A DNA stretch of 64,000 nucleotides, from assembly GCA_965153455.1 (NCBI GenBank), contig OZ234499.1, positions 17,852,271-17,916,270 on the forward strand, given 5' to 3'. This DNA comes from Sphagnum compactum. Lineage: Eukaryota > Bryophyta > Sphagnopsida > Sphagnales. Below, one piece after another: positions 37,840 through 50,429 of the stretch. Every line of letters starts with the position of its first letter. The first letter of the stretch is position 1. The position numbers were made by a program, and so were the translations under genes. The notes below the pieces were generated by a model. It ran no database searches. It was not told the origin of the DNA and saw only the letters and a list, made by a program, of their open reading frames with translations.

Positions 37840-37965
37840 GTGGTGATCAGCCACAAGAGGATTTAGCCAAATCTGGCTACAAGAAAAATAGAGAAACAAA
37901 AAATTCTAGACTAATATGACAACCACTAAAACTTATTAGCTAAATATGACAATTTCAAAAGAAGA
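37840..37965. repeat. Dispersed repeat family B, copy 4
   Basis: 'ccacaagaggatttagccaa' and 'atctggctaca' are followed by 'agctaaatatgacaa', matching the other copies in order. Confidence 0.7.
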
Positions 37966-40900
37966 AAGGTAGATATCTGCCCAAATCCTTCAAGAATCTT
38001 GTCAATTTCACAACTTTTGTCCTTCAAAAGTAATGATTTATTGCCATCTCATTCTTAGCTCCTTAAACCTCACACCTTATTTCTTGCTCTTCCATTTCTC
38101 ATTTTGCTTCCTTCATTCTTCATAACCTCCTTGATAAGTTTGCATTTTAGAAAACCCTTTCCCTAGACTAGTGGCCTTGAATTAACTTTAGTTTGGAAAA
38201 TTATTTCAATTTCATTTTCAATTTAATTATTTCAATTCAATATTGTTTAAGGCCAAAACCCTTAATGTTTTTGGCAATAATGAAGAGAGATAGAACATGG
38301 AAATTAGTTACAAACATCTTATGATATAATTTTGACCATGTCATTCAGCCAAACACAATGAAGTCATTCAAAAGAACTTGTTAAGTAATGTGCCACAATC
38401 GCACCTGGACCTTCATCATTCCCAAGTTCTATATAATTGAAAGTCTTGTACCCAAAGAAGAAAAAGTAAACTTTGATGCTTTTATCTCAAATTGTGATTG
38501 AAAATGCTCCAAAGATTAATATAAAAAAGGTTCCAATCAAGCTTGAAAGAATTGACACACTTCAAATGTTTTCTATTCAAGTTGCATTTGAACAAAGAAA
38601 AAGACTTCAGGCAAGGGCAATGGAAATTCAACATGCTAAAGTTCAAAATGCAATTGGTTCAATGATCAATTTGACATGAAAATTATATTGCAAGTACTTT
38701 ACTTACTACCAACTCCACATTTTGCACAACTTTTGCCAAGTCCAATGAGGAATTGATAGTGTGCAATGAAAAATTGTGTTGCTAACTCTACACCTTGAGC
38801 AAAGTACACAATGCTGGAGTTGGTAAAGCCCACTGTGGACTTGGTGAGCTTTGAGATGCAAAAAGTGATTCACAATTGTGCATTATGAAATGTGCTTTAA
38901 ACTTTGCTCAAGTTGTGTGAAATATAATGAGAAGATGGTAAAATCCAATGCAAACCTAATAAAAAAATAATAAATTATGTCTTTAGATGTAATGCAGAAA
39001 TTTGTTTGGGAGTTGAAGATTGAAAAAGGTACTTTTTTTTCTGTGCCAAATTCTTGTAGAAAAGCCTTCCACATCTTTTAAGAGACTCCTCAAATCACAA
39101 GCACCCAAGGAGTTTTAAGTTATGCATGTATGAAGTTGCAAGTAAAGATAATTTGAATGGAATCCGATCATAAGAAAATATAAATAAAACAACATCCCAC
39201 TGCAAAACAAACTCAACAGATTTTCAAAGGCACACACAACTTCATATCTAAAGACGAGAACTAACCACTTTATAAATATTGACTTTCATATCTGGAGATT
39301 CAGAGAGTTGTAGTAGTAACACACATTTAAACAAATGGGATGGAAAAAGCCACATTGAATAGATCTCTTCTCTCAAAGTTTTTACAAAAAATTAGAGTTA
39401 GCTCACATCTTGCTTCGAAAAATCCATGTGGTTTTTCTTTTCCTGGATTCTGCGTTGTAGACACACCCCACTTACAATCTTTGCTTGAATGAATTCAATG
39501 GGCAATGTAAGATATTCTTCGTCACTTAAGGAAGCTTTTGTAATTCATGAGGGTAATGATAGACTCTCTTGGTGGCAAAGAATACCTCACAATGTGTCTT
39601 GAAATGGATCTTAAGTGCTACTTGCAATGGATAAGTTTTATTTTTGAACATTCTTTGGAGCTCTAGACTAATCCATTCCTCCACGAGCAACATGAGTATT
39701 TTATGTTGTGCATTACATCCCAACGGTTTCATATTATTGAGATACTACTATTATTTTTATTTTCAATCATTTGGAGGATTTTTCTTGCTACAATCAAAGA
39801 AGCTTTCCTTTTAATCTCTCCTTAATTTAATATTCTACTTTTGCAAACATGTTGTTCCACATTGTTACATAATGAAATCAAACATTATTACTACAGAAGA
39901 AAGTGGAATCAGATTTGGTGATTTATGGCTCTTTCCCCCCATCTTAGGTTATGATTCCTTTGCACTTTGTTTTTGTAGCTCTTGGCAAATAAACTTGCCA
40001 ATGCATTCTCCATTTTCCAAAAAGATTAAGGTGAAATGGTGATATTATTGCAAATTTGTTGAACTTTTTTAATATCATTTGATATGTTATGGTAAAAATA
40101 AATTGATTAATAAAAAAATCCAAACAATCAGAGTTTGTGTTCATTAGATAGAAATGGAAAGAGCCTTTAAGTTGCACATTGCAACCCTAAAGGTTAATGC
40201 AATATATCTTAAAACATCAGGCCTTCTTTATATGCTTGAGTTGTGATCAGGGTTTTTTTTTTTTTTTTTTCCCTTTCAAATTTGGTGAATGTCTCTGAAA
40301 ACTAGAAAAATTAGTCAAATTTACACTAGAAAAGCAAAAATTTCCCATTTTTGGGTTCTTTTAAATGACAAAATTTGTCACCAAAAAACCAAAACCTATT
40401 GAATTTCTTGATGTTTTCTTGTTTTTAGATAATTAAATTTCTTTTCATGTGTAAAATGAATTTTGAAATTCATTCATACATGGTAGTTTGGGATTCAAAT
40501 AAGTGAGATTGTTTGTCTTTCATCTTACAACTTTTCATGGAAAGAGTAGGGCATGAAATGACTTTTTTATTTCCCAAGTAATTTCAAATTCCAAAAATGA
40601 TGATATTATAATTTGGACACAATGTGGTGCCAAATTCTCATTTCATATAGTACATTGTTATTTTTCCCATTCAATTAAATTATGGTGGGGTTTGTTTTGT
40701 AATGTTGTATCATACAAAAGTTTTAGGACATTTTCATGTTGTTCAATAAATTGGTTAATATATTATTGATATATATTCCGTTACTAGCTTGAGTCATATA
40801 TGCATGCATTTTATATATGTTCATGAAACACTTAAGTGCCAAAACTTGAGAGTCAAAATATATTGATCAAAATTGTCAACCATTTATAGACAATTGAAAT

Positions 40901-41443
40901 TAGTAAACATACAAAAACATAAACATAAATTACTTTCCATCCAATTTCAAAATAAAAAATGTCCCAATAAATGCATAACCACACATGCTAAGAAGAAATA
41001 TATTGTCTTAGTAGTCATTTTATAGATTGAATTCTATCATTTTCATTTTGTTAATCTTGTGTCATATTTGCTTGCATATACACTTACTATTGAACTATCA
41101 TAAATGAAAAAAATAATATCCCAATTGTTTGGTTATTTCAAGAGTAAATTTGATTGTTTTTAAAACCAAATTTTTGTATTAAATCATTTTATATGGGGAT
41201 CATTTCCAAACTTGGATTGGACATGTTTTGTTGTATTATGAACAATTTATGTTTGAAATGGTAGGAGGTAGAGAAAGTAGAGCCAAAGCATGCATTGCTC
41301 AAAACTATTTCATTGAGTTTCTTATTTCATGTAATTTTCTAATGAACCAAATCATGTGATGGGAAACTTTTGAGGAATGTGGTTTCTATTGGAATGTTAA
41401 TGAACATGCACCATAGGGCTTGAAAATGGATGGTGTGTATGTC

Positions 41444-41482
<39 letters not shown>
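41444..41482. repeat. (AT)n microsatellite, imperfect
   Basis: AT dinucleotides with two 'acat' interruptions near the 3' end. Confidence 0.9.
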
Positions 41483-41483
<1 letters not shown>

Positions 41484-42748
41484 ATTTATAATATATTTGT
41501 ATTTATCTTCTAATCAAAGTCTACAAAGTCTCCTAACTCTTCTCTATAACACCATGTGATACATAAACAAGAATGCCCATTTTGTTGTAAAGATGTGTTT
41601 CCCTTTTGCACCCGCACCCAACAACCCCCATTCGCAAATAACATGTGAAAATCCACTAAGTGTTCAAGTCCATCCTTGCATTTTGGAAATGTCCTCACTT
41701 GACCTATCGTAAAAGCCTGATGCAAAGATTATCATGAATCTAGACATATGAAGATCATGAGGCATAAGAGGGGGAGTGTTCTTGCACCTAATCTTAAAAT
41801 GAGGAAGGATTTTTTTGGAGGGACAAGTAGGCATAAGATCCCCCACTCTTAAGAAGTAGGTGTAATATGCCTCTTGTTCTATGGGACAAATACCATAGTA
41901 CCTCGGCAGGTTTGGCAATAACCTGTCGAATAATTAATATATTTTAAGAATTTTAATTTGGCAGCTTAGTTTTGATTTTGAAGATTTAGTTTGGTACAAA
42001 GTAAATATAATAAGATTAAGTTATTTGGTTGGCTTCTTGCTTGGATTGTCCTCACAAACTTGTATTTTATCGGACCCATTCCAAGAGTCTTGAACAATTT
42101 TGAGATGAGAGAGATTTTGAGCTCCTCAAGTCTCAAAAAACCTTGGCTCATAGACATTTTATGGTTCAATTGGTTTATATTCCCATCATTGAATTGCATA
42201 TCCAAGGATGAGGTGGAAGGGGAGAGACTCAATACCTTTGTGTAGAAGACACAAATTTGATACACACATTCAAGATTGGATTCCCTTGTTTGTCTTCTTG
42301 ACACCAAACCATTGAAAATCCTTCTCCTTTGAATCCTCCTCTCAACTTGTCAGTTCGACAAAATTTGCATCAACAGGCTTCAAGAAGTTGGATATGGAGA
42401 GTCCCCACAAAGTTCATAGTTGGGAGTTTTGAAGAGGCTTACTTGAAAAAACATGTGTGCCTAGCACCAATCTTCTTCAAACCTCCAAAGATTAGTTGGA
42501 GATATAAGAGGATTGACAAGAAAACACATGAGAAACTTCATTGATGCTTGTTGGGTGAACCATATTTGTGCATATGTGACATGCAACTACACAAGTTTTT
42601 CTTGTGAGTTTTGCAGGCTCCCACTGAATGACTTTATAATGGGTTCTGTTAAAAGCCAACACACTAAACAGCAACCCTTTCAACTGATGGGTGGTACAAG
42701 GAGTAGCACTAGACCAAAGAACCATCCTGAAGCACATATTTGCCACTT

Positions 42749-45700
42749 TTAACCTGAGGATTTCCAGATCCTACCTTCAAGAGAAATAACCATAACATAT
42801 ACATCATCATGGTACTTGCGACGATCTCCTTGAGGTATGTCTAGCAGTTCATGAAAGTCCATTCCTGTATTCCACACATTAGACATGCACCACTCAGAAT
42901 ATGCAGTCTGGACACAGGATGTATAGTGCAAGGTGGGGTGTAAGCTCGCTACAAGCTGAAGCCCAGGACAAGAGTAATAATATCATGCCCAGACTTGTTG
43001 GAAAACTCTATACATATATATACACATGCTAAGGTTAATGTGCTGGTTACTCAGTGCTGTGTGTTTCCTGATAGAATCAGTCTCCTTGATATTAGGATAG
43101 TTGCTCAAGAAAGGTATCAGGGGTGGGCTGCAGCACTAAACCATCAGATTCCACATTCTCAAATACTCAATATGGTGAAAAGTGCAGAAGTCCTACCATT
43201 TTTCTTGGCAGCACGAAATAAGAGCTCCTCAATTAGGTGCTGAGCAGGGTCTCCATCTGGGAAGTTCTGCATGAACCACTCCACGTGGCACACAACTTCC
43301 TCATTGCTCAAGTATTGGTACAACCCATCAGAAGAGAGTACCAAAAACTGGTCTTGTGGACTTAGTCTGTGGTGGTGAAGAAAAGGTATGCAGGTGATGT
43401 AGGGATCAGTCCCTTCAAAGTTGCAGCGGAACATTTTGAGCAGTGCATTGTTCCATGCAGGCTGTTGATACAAACCACAACACACAACTCAGTTAATGGC
43501 CGAAAGAAAAGTCTAGAGCAGTAAAACATGCAAGGGTGTGGCTTGCTGGACTCAAGCTGGCAAGAAGAGTAATGAGCAAAGGAGATTTTCAGAGAATATC
43601 TAAGGCTTGCAGATTGGTTGAATCCATTGAATACAGAAACTCTAAGAATTAATTCCAATTGCAAAACCAATAGCCCCAGACCAAGGTGACCAGTTTTCAA
43701 GTTGCATAGCCACCATACAATCCAAAAAGATCACTAACCAATTTCCTATCTCATGAGAATTTGAGACCACAGTTTTGTAGCATCTTCTTGTGGGCTACGA
43801 CTTTAGCTTCTGAAACCCAAGTTATGGATGCTCATTTCAAACACATCAAATAATGAGAAATCTGGGGTCTTCCTCCAAAAAAAAAACCTGGAAGCCTGTT
43901 TCAAAAACAAAACTGGTACAAAATGAAGGTATTGAACTATGTTCACCTGTTTTAGAAAGCCAGCACCAAATGCACGTGTCACTTTTAACCTCCCTTTCAC
44001 CCTGTCGTTGAAAATGACATTCTTGTCATTGGGATGCTCCGCCTTTATTCTTAACACTTCCTACGTCCATCCCCACATCAGACATCAGCTCACTTTCATA
44101 AATATTCCATTCACAAGAACTCATTTGACAAAGCTGAAACTTTGATGGAGAAAAAATGGCATCACAGTGGTGCACAATCAGGATAACCCTTCTCCAAAAG
44201 ACCTGCTTCTTTATAACACAAAGCAGCCAAACAAAAGTGGGTGACACTGAGAACTCAAAATTGGTAGCTGTTGCCTTCAAGACACAAGATCCATGTAGAT
44301 TGAGACAACCAAACCCACAAGAGGATGACTCTTAAAACATCTGCTATGATCTTCTATTCTTGCATAATGCTGCAAGCTATTAAGTTCTCCCAGATTCTAT
44401 GGTTCATGGTAAATCATGCAGAATCCCTGGGAGAGGATTGGCTTTTGGATATGGCATGAACTCACTGCAAAGAGTGAGCGAAAAGTAGTCCACAAAGAGA
44501 AGCATTTTCCACAGAGTGGCCAACACACTGCAGCAACAAAATGACCCACTACCCTTGCAGTTCCTCTAGAACCGTACATTTCTTCTAAAGGAAGCCTGTA
44601 ATGCAGGCAGAATTCAGGAAGAAGGCATCATTATCTACCTCAAGAATACTGGTGCTATGATCTGAAGAAAGCTGCAGGGCATTCAGCATTGATGATGCTG
44701 GTGCCAGAGGTGCCAAGCTCCGCACAACATGTTTCACCTGAAGGCATTCCAATTCTCTAGGAGTCTCTTCAATGATTTTGTCCAGATCCAACCGGAACAA
44801 TGATGTGTCTTGAGCACCAGTCTTTTCAGCTTCCTCTGCTGGAATGCTATTGGGTTGTGCATGGGCCACAGAGATATTAAGACAACCCAAGCTGCCTTTC
44901 TTTGGAACCTCCTGTGCAACAACTGCTCGACTATCCCCAACATTCATGATATATACATCCTCATCTTTCATGAGCATGACAAGCACACATGATCCCATAA
45001 CCATGAGTTCTGGATTGTCATATAAAACCCTGCCAATCAAGCCAATCTTGTTACAGACAAAGACATAGGTGCAGACAAACCTACCCAAACTTCATGTTCA
45101 AGGAAATCCTGAATTTATGGCTAAGACAGGGATCAAATCACCAAAAACCCCAAAAAGCATTAGCACAAACAGAAACAAGTTCCCAGAATTTGAGAAGATC
45201 TGTTACTATCCTTGTCTTTCTAAATCAAGAAGACTCTACAATCAATGGTGGACTGAACTACCTGTCAGCCATTTCTAAGTAGGCAGCCTCAGTTGCTTTG
45301 AGTGCACGCTCAAGTGCTTCCAACACACCACCATGATCTACCAAACTTCTCTCATTATTCTGAGCTTCCTGCTCAAGCCAGAGTTTCTCCTGAGTCAGCT
45401 GTTCCTCAGCCTCCAGTCTCAGCTGCTTGCAAAAGCAGCACACACCACAACCACACCTGCAACCACAACACATTTGCGAGCTCTTGCAAGTCAGGACAGT
45501 AAAATCTCAAATTCTTTTCTGCAGAATACAACTACCAACTTAAGATGTGGTGCATTAAGATGTGCAGCAAACAGAAATTTACAAACCATACATATGATCC
45601 CAACAACATTCAGATAATATCAAACTTGAGATCATACTTGCATTCTTGTTGGGAATGGTGATCATGTAAGTCTTGCTGCATTGCCAGCAGATCCTTTGGT

Positions 45701-47826
45701 CTCACTGATTTCTTCTCTTCAACATCTTGTCTGCTGCTCATTTTCATTTGCTGCAGTGGTTCGAGACCTATATCCTCAAGCATAGTAGCTGCTGACTCAT
45801 TCATGTGCTCATGGTTCACCCTTTGTTCTACAGAATTTCCATCAAACATCTCTATCCTTTCCTGTCCTCTACACCCAATTTCCACTTCTATCTGCAGGCT
45901 CTGTTTTGCTTCCCCATTTCCTCCTAGATTTTCTTCATGACATATTCCTTCATAACCTGGCATCTCATCCACTGTCATCCTACACTGGGTAGGTTTTGTA
46001 GAAACATGGCAACTTCCTGCACATGCATTGGTATCCTTCTTCAGTAAATCATGTGCAGCTTCATCTAATTTTGATCCGAACCAAGAACATGCTTGACACA
46101 CTGAAGAATCCTCAGTTTTCTTTGCATAACCAAGGTCAAAAACATCACCATTTCCCATCACATTGTGATTACTAGATTGGCTATTCACCACCAGATCAGG
46201 TGCAGCTTCTTCAGGCACTGTATTTACAGATTTTACACATGGAGTATACAAAATGTCCATCTTCTTGCATACTGTCATATCCCTGTTACCATCTTCAAGA
46301 AGTTGACCTCTGATGGAATCCACATGATTCATTACACCATTGCCTTCAGAGACCTGACATAATTCTACTTGATGATGATGATCCAAGGATGTTGTGTGTA
46401 GGTGAGGAAGAAAATTGTCGCCCAACCTCTGGATCTCATCTCCTTCAACATCTGATCCTGCACCGGGAAAGACGGTGCCCTTCTTTTCAGTTGAGATTCC
46501 AGGAAAAAAATCAAATTCATCATCATCCTGATCCCAGAGAAGGCCCTTGAGCTCCCTGTAGATTGCTGGGTAAAGATTGTTCATGAGGAAGTCTGGTGCA
46601 TCGGGACCATTGAAGCCATCATAAATCCCCACAAAAAGCCATCCATGCTCCTCAGACAGCACAACATGAACTCGATCCTCACCAGCCTTGCCCTGCGCCC
46701 ATTGCAAATTTGCCTGCTCTTTTGTGGTGTTGGAATCTGAGCTCATGTAACCCCCCATATCTGGAGGTGAATCACTTGAAGAATGCTTCACATGTTCGAG
46801 ATCTTTCTCCAGGCCAGTCTCTTTGCCCTCCCCCATCACAAACAACTTCATGGGCACAAACAGGGAATGATGCGTCTTCTCCAGCATAATTGCCATTGAT
46901 CTGCTCAGAGCTTTTTGCAACGGCCCAGTCAAAGTCTGCACAAATCTTCCCAAGACACCAACTTTGCTTCTTCTCCTCTGTTTGTGCACTGGGTGAAGTT
47001 CAGCTGGTGCTGCCTCCAGTGGGCCTGAAAGAGCTCCTCTCTCCATTGGTCCTGACATGAATCCTCTCTCCAAGGGACCTGAAAGAAAGCCCCTCTCCAG
47101 TGATCCAGAGAGAGCACCAAGATTTGTGGGGCCTGAGATTGAAGCTCCTGAGAGAGGAACGGGAGGAGGAGGAAGGGGCCCTGAGAGAGGCCCAGAATTT
47201 GGAATCAAGCCACGAGGAACAGGTTGCAGGGGTAGAGCACTGAAGGAAGACGTGCTCTCAAAAGACGAAGCACGATCAAACAGAATGTTGTTGGAGGAGT
47301 TGTTGAACTGTTGTTCTTGCAGGGAGGTTGACATGATGGAGCTGGGAGTAGCAGTGTTGGCACTTACAGAGGCTCCTGAGATGGCCTTGAAGGAAGTCTC
47401 TGACATGGATCTGGATCTCTCACCTCCCCCTGCTGCTGCACAATGTCTTCTCTCCCATGTCGTTCTTGATCTCTTTTGCTCCAATTCACCAAGTCTCCTG
47501 CTGCTGCTGCTGCTGCAGCCACCACCCTCTTCCACAGCTGCTGCTGTTGCCCCTGTTCCACCAATTGCAGCAGCAGAAGCAGGAGCTCCATCTGCCTCCA
47601 GCATCCCACTTTCTGACTCAAAGGAAAACTCCCATGAGATACTGTCAGAACTGAAGGTTGTTGGAGGCCGGACATAGCAGAAGGAGTGACCCAGACCTTC
47701 ATCTGCAGGAGGAGGAGGAGGAGGAGGCTCATAGTTCCCAAGTAGTACAACAGAAGGATTTCCAAGCTCTGCTCTACAAGAAGGGATGAGACAGCTGCCT
47801 ACGGTTCTTGACACCTTGTTTCCCAT
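42749..47826 (-). CDS. PLL: PP2C phosphatase, POLTERGEIST-like (PLL), six exons
   Basis: A metal-dependent serine/threonine phosphatase of the plant POL/PLL clade, whose members act at the plasma membrane in receptor-kinase and stem-cell signalling. Exons are the complements of 45638-47826, 45262-45456, 44639-45029, 43947-44060, 43197-43461 and 42749-42864. All introns are GT-AG and the joined 3,270 bases stay in frame, giving 1,089 residues. The N-terminus MGNK offers a glycine for myristoylation, and a long PLL-type extension includes repeated GPL/SGP motifs (about 210-275). PP2C motifs are [12 protein letters not shown] (D403), [18 protein letters not shown] (D827), [27 protein letters not shown] (D1008) and [16 protein letters not shown] (D1071, D1072). 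The exon 1-2 junction places a cysteine-rich stretch ([12 protein letters not shown]) before a charged helical segment. The metal-binding aspartates appear intact. Function is inferred from the family. Confidence 0.95.
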
Positions 47827-48330
47827 GATCAGATCCTTTTCTCACGACCACCATCACCAGCTCTGATGATGAGCAGCTCCTCCTCAGCACAAGTCTGTGT
47901 ACAGCAGTTGTTCTTTATGATCCTTCCTCAAATTCCTCCATTATTATAGCTCCATCTCCAGCAGAAGATCTCTATTAGTAGAGCTGAATCTTTCTTCCTT
48001 CCACAATCTTCTTGCCTTTGTTCCTAGTTGTGAAAATCCAAAGGATGACTTACAAATCCAGGTACTCATGAGGTAGCAAAGCTCCTGGCAGGAGACTTAG
48101 AAGAAAGCTTGTTTATGATCCTTCCTCAAACTCCTTTCATTCTATCTCCATCTCCAGCACATCTCTAGTAGAGCTTCTTCTTCTTCTTCTTCTTCTTCTT
48201 CTTCGGTCTTCCGCCATCTTCTTGCCTTTGTTCCTTGTCTCGAGAAATCCAAGAATGGCTTACAAATCCAAGTACTCACAAGGAGGTAGCAAACCTCCTG
48301 GCAGGAGGCTTAGAAGAAGGCATGCCACAA
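47827..48330 (-). promoter_or_regulatory. Leader/promoter of PLL gene with 190-bp duplication
   Basis: On the plus strand, 'atgatccttcctcaaa', 'tctccatctccagca', 'catcttcttgcctttgttcc', 'cttacaaatcca' and 'cctggcaggag-cttagaagaa' occur in order at about 47918-48106 and again at about 48113-48322. The second copy carries an expanded (CTT)n run (48174-48204). Both copies lie directly before the phosphatase start codon, so they are probably leader or promoter sequence. Confidence 0.6.
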
Positions 48331-48534
48331 TTGTTTGCTTCTGATGCTCATTGTGCACCATCACCACCGCTGTAAAGCGAAGCACAGCACAACAGTAAAG
48401 CAAGAGTGTGCACAAGTGATTGCAGATCGTCGATATGTGATTGCCAAAGAAATTGTAGACAATTGGCTTAGAAAAGCATGGATATCGCTGTTGCCATCAA
48501 ATCTCTGTCAAGCTCTCGAATCAAGTCTATTCTC

Positions 48535-48835
48535 GAGACAAGAAGAAGAAACAGCAACAAGAACACGAAACAAGAACAAGAACGAGAAACAGAAACAAGA
48601 AACAGCAACAAGAACACGAAACAAGAACGAGAACAAGAAACAAGAACACGAAACAAGAACAAGAACACAGCAAGAAGAACACGAAACAAGAACAAAAACA
48701 AGAACAAGAAACAGCAACAAGAACTCGAAACAAGAACAAGAACAAGAAAGTATCAAGCTATCACATCTCTATCAATCTGTCGATGGATCAAGTCTATTCT
48801 CGAAACAAGAACAAGAACAAGACGGGGAATTGGGT
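48535..48835. repeat. CAAGAA/CGAAACAAGAA minisatellite
   Basis: Long runs of 'aacaagaacacgaaacaagaa' variants with no fixed period. The phrase 'tcaagtctattctcga-acaagaa' appears on both sides (about 48523 and 48790). The Arg/Asn/Lys/Glu/Gln-rich plus-strand ORFs here are by-products of the repeat. Confidence 0.85.
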
Positions 48836-48839
48836 AAAG

Positions 48840-49250
48840 AGCAGCGAGAGCATGAGAAAAGAAGCATGGAATTGTTGCAGGTCGTCTAAGGGAGAGCTGC
48901 AGCAATGGCAAATTTGTCGACGATTCCAGGTATTGCGTGCGTGCACACGCAGCAGCACATGGATTCTTCTTTCTTTGTGTGTGTGTGTTTTTTCTTGAGA
49001 GATTTTGTCAATGCTCTCTCTCTCTCTCTCTCATCAACAACACACAAGAAAAATTTCCTTCATCGGCTTGTGAACAAAACTCCGAAGGTTGCTGCTCGGA
49101 AAAGAAATTTGGCCCCTCCTCATCTTACCAGGCTGAGTGCTTTAACTGTTGAGCATCTTGTTCTTGTTCTTCTTGTGCGGTAGAAGAGATCGCCATCATC
49201 GCTGTTGCTGCTGCTCTTGTCCTCAACACACTTGCAAGAAATCTTGCAGG
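48840..49250 (+). other. Possible transcribed region divergent from PLL gene
   Basis: Two good splice donors on the plus strand, TTCCAG/GTATTG (at 48930) and TTGCAG/GTAAGA (at 49250), follow moderately GC-rich sequence, each leading into T- or CT-rich DNA. This could be a divergent non-coding transcript or the leader of an unrecognised gene. No conserved ORF is present. Confidence 0.2.
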
Positions 49251-49329
49251 TAAGAATGAATTCCTCTCTCTCTCTCTCTCTCTCTCTTCCAGATCGCTCT
49301 TCTCTTTTCTGTTCCTAAACATGATGATC

Positions 49330-49970
49330 ATCACTTTCTAATCTACTTTTGAGGAAGCTCATCATCATCGTCATCGCCATCCTCGTCATCTTCATTTGTG
49401 TTCGGTTTTTGAGGAAGCTCAACATCTTCATCATCTAAATTTCTGTTCTGATCTTTTGAGAAAGCTCAACAGCATCATCATCTTCATTTCTGTTATGCTG
49501 TTTTTGAGGAAGCGCAACATCCTCATCGTCATCTTCTTTTCTGTTCTGTTTTGTTCCTTAACACACCATCATAAATAATTTCTCTTCTGTTTTTGTTCCT
49601 CGATATCATCATCAAAACCGTGTGTTTCTGCTTTTGTTTTGTTCACAATCATCAAGAAATTCTGTTTTGTTTTTGTTTCCGTTCATCATCATCATCATCA
49701 TCATCATCAAGAAGTTCTGTTTTGCTTTTGTTACTGCTTTTCACCATCAAAATCAGGTTTCTGTTGATGTTCCTGTGTCCTTCACCATCATCATCATCAA
49801 GTTCTGTTCTGGTTTCTGTTCTTCATCATCATCATATTTCTGTTTTGCTTTTGTTTCTGTTCTTCACCATCATCATCATGTTTCTGTTTTGTTTGTTTTG
49901 TTTTGTTTTGTTTTGGTTTGGTTTTTGTTTTTTGTTGTTTATGTTCTTTTCTTCATGACCATCATAAAGT
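49330..49970. repeat. Two adjoining CATCAT/TTCTGTTTTG minisatellites
   Basis: 49330-49560 contains four units of about 60 bp with 'tttttgaggaagctcaacatc' and 'atcttcatttctgttctg'. 49580-49970 contains irregular units of 'ttctgttttgcttttgtttc' and 'ttcaccatcatcatca'. ORFs in this region are low-complexity products of the repeat. Confidence 0.85.
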
Positions 49971-50149
49971 TTTTGTTGGGAGGAGGAAAAAGAGAAAAGA
50001 TTCGCATAAGTACATTTGTTGGGTTCTTTGACTTTGCTTTGTCTCAGATGTGGGGTGTGTGCCTCAAGTTCTAGATGGAATCATCTCTCTCACCCAAAAC
50101 AAATTATGTCTTGTTCTTCATCATCATCAAGAATCAGAGAAGGAAAGAG

Positions 50150-50425
50150 CAAAGTTTTTGCAATGCTTTTTTGCTGGTTTTCGATTGACTTTGATAACAA
50201 CTGTTTTGCTTTTGATTTTGCACTGCTTTTCTTGGCCGGTTTTCCATTGACTTTGGTAACAGCATTTTTGCTTTGATTTTGCACTGCTCTTTTGCTGGTT
50301 TCCCATCAACTTTGGTAAAACATTTTTGCTTTGAATTTGCACTGCTCTTTTGCTGGATTCCCATTGACTTTGGTAACAACATTTTTGCTTTGATTTTACA
50401 CTGCTTTTTTTTTTTGCTGGTCTTT
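50150..50425. repeat. Minisatellite of about 60 bp
   Basis: About four and a half units of 'tttgcactgctcttttgct', 'ggttcccattgactttggta' variants and 'acaacatttttgctttgat'. It yields repetitive K/Q/S-rich minus-strand ORFs, which I do not consider genes. Confidence 0.9.
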
Positions 50426-50429
50426 CGTT

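Larger units (their letters stand above)
36905..42740. other. AT-rich intergenic DNA
   Basis: No gene recognised. It holds repeat family B copy 4 (37840-37965) and an (AT)n tract (41444-41482). Minus-strand ORFs at 41510-41918 and 41966-42307 show no domain I can name and no splice-linked neighbours. Confidence 0.5.

Noticed and set aside
41510-41918. Overlapping minus-strand ORFs that look moderately protein-like
   Set aside because: No family could be named, no splice-linked exons were found, and the surroundings are AT-rich repeats; they may be a decayed element but this cannot be supported.
48335-48889. 184-codon plus-strand ORF
   Set aside because: Most of it is translated from the CAAGAA minisatellite and the rest has no recognisable feature.
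49593-50074. Plus-strand ORFs rich in Phe, Ser and Ile
   Set aside because: Low-complexity translation of TTCTGTTTTG and CATCAT repeats.
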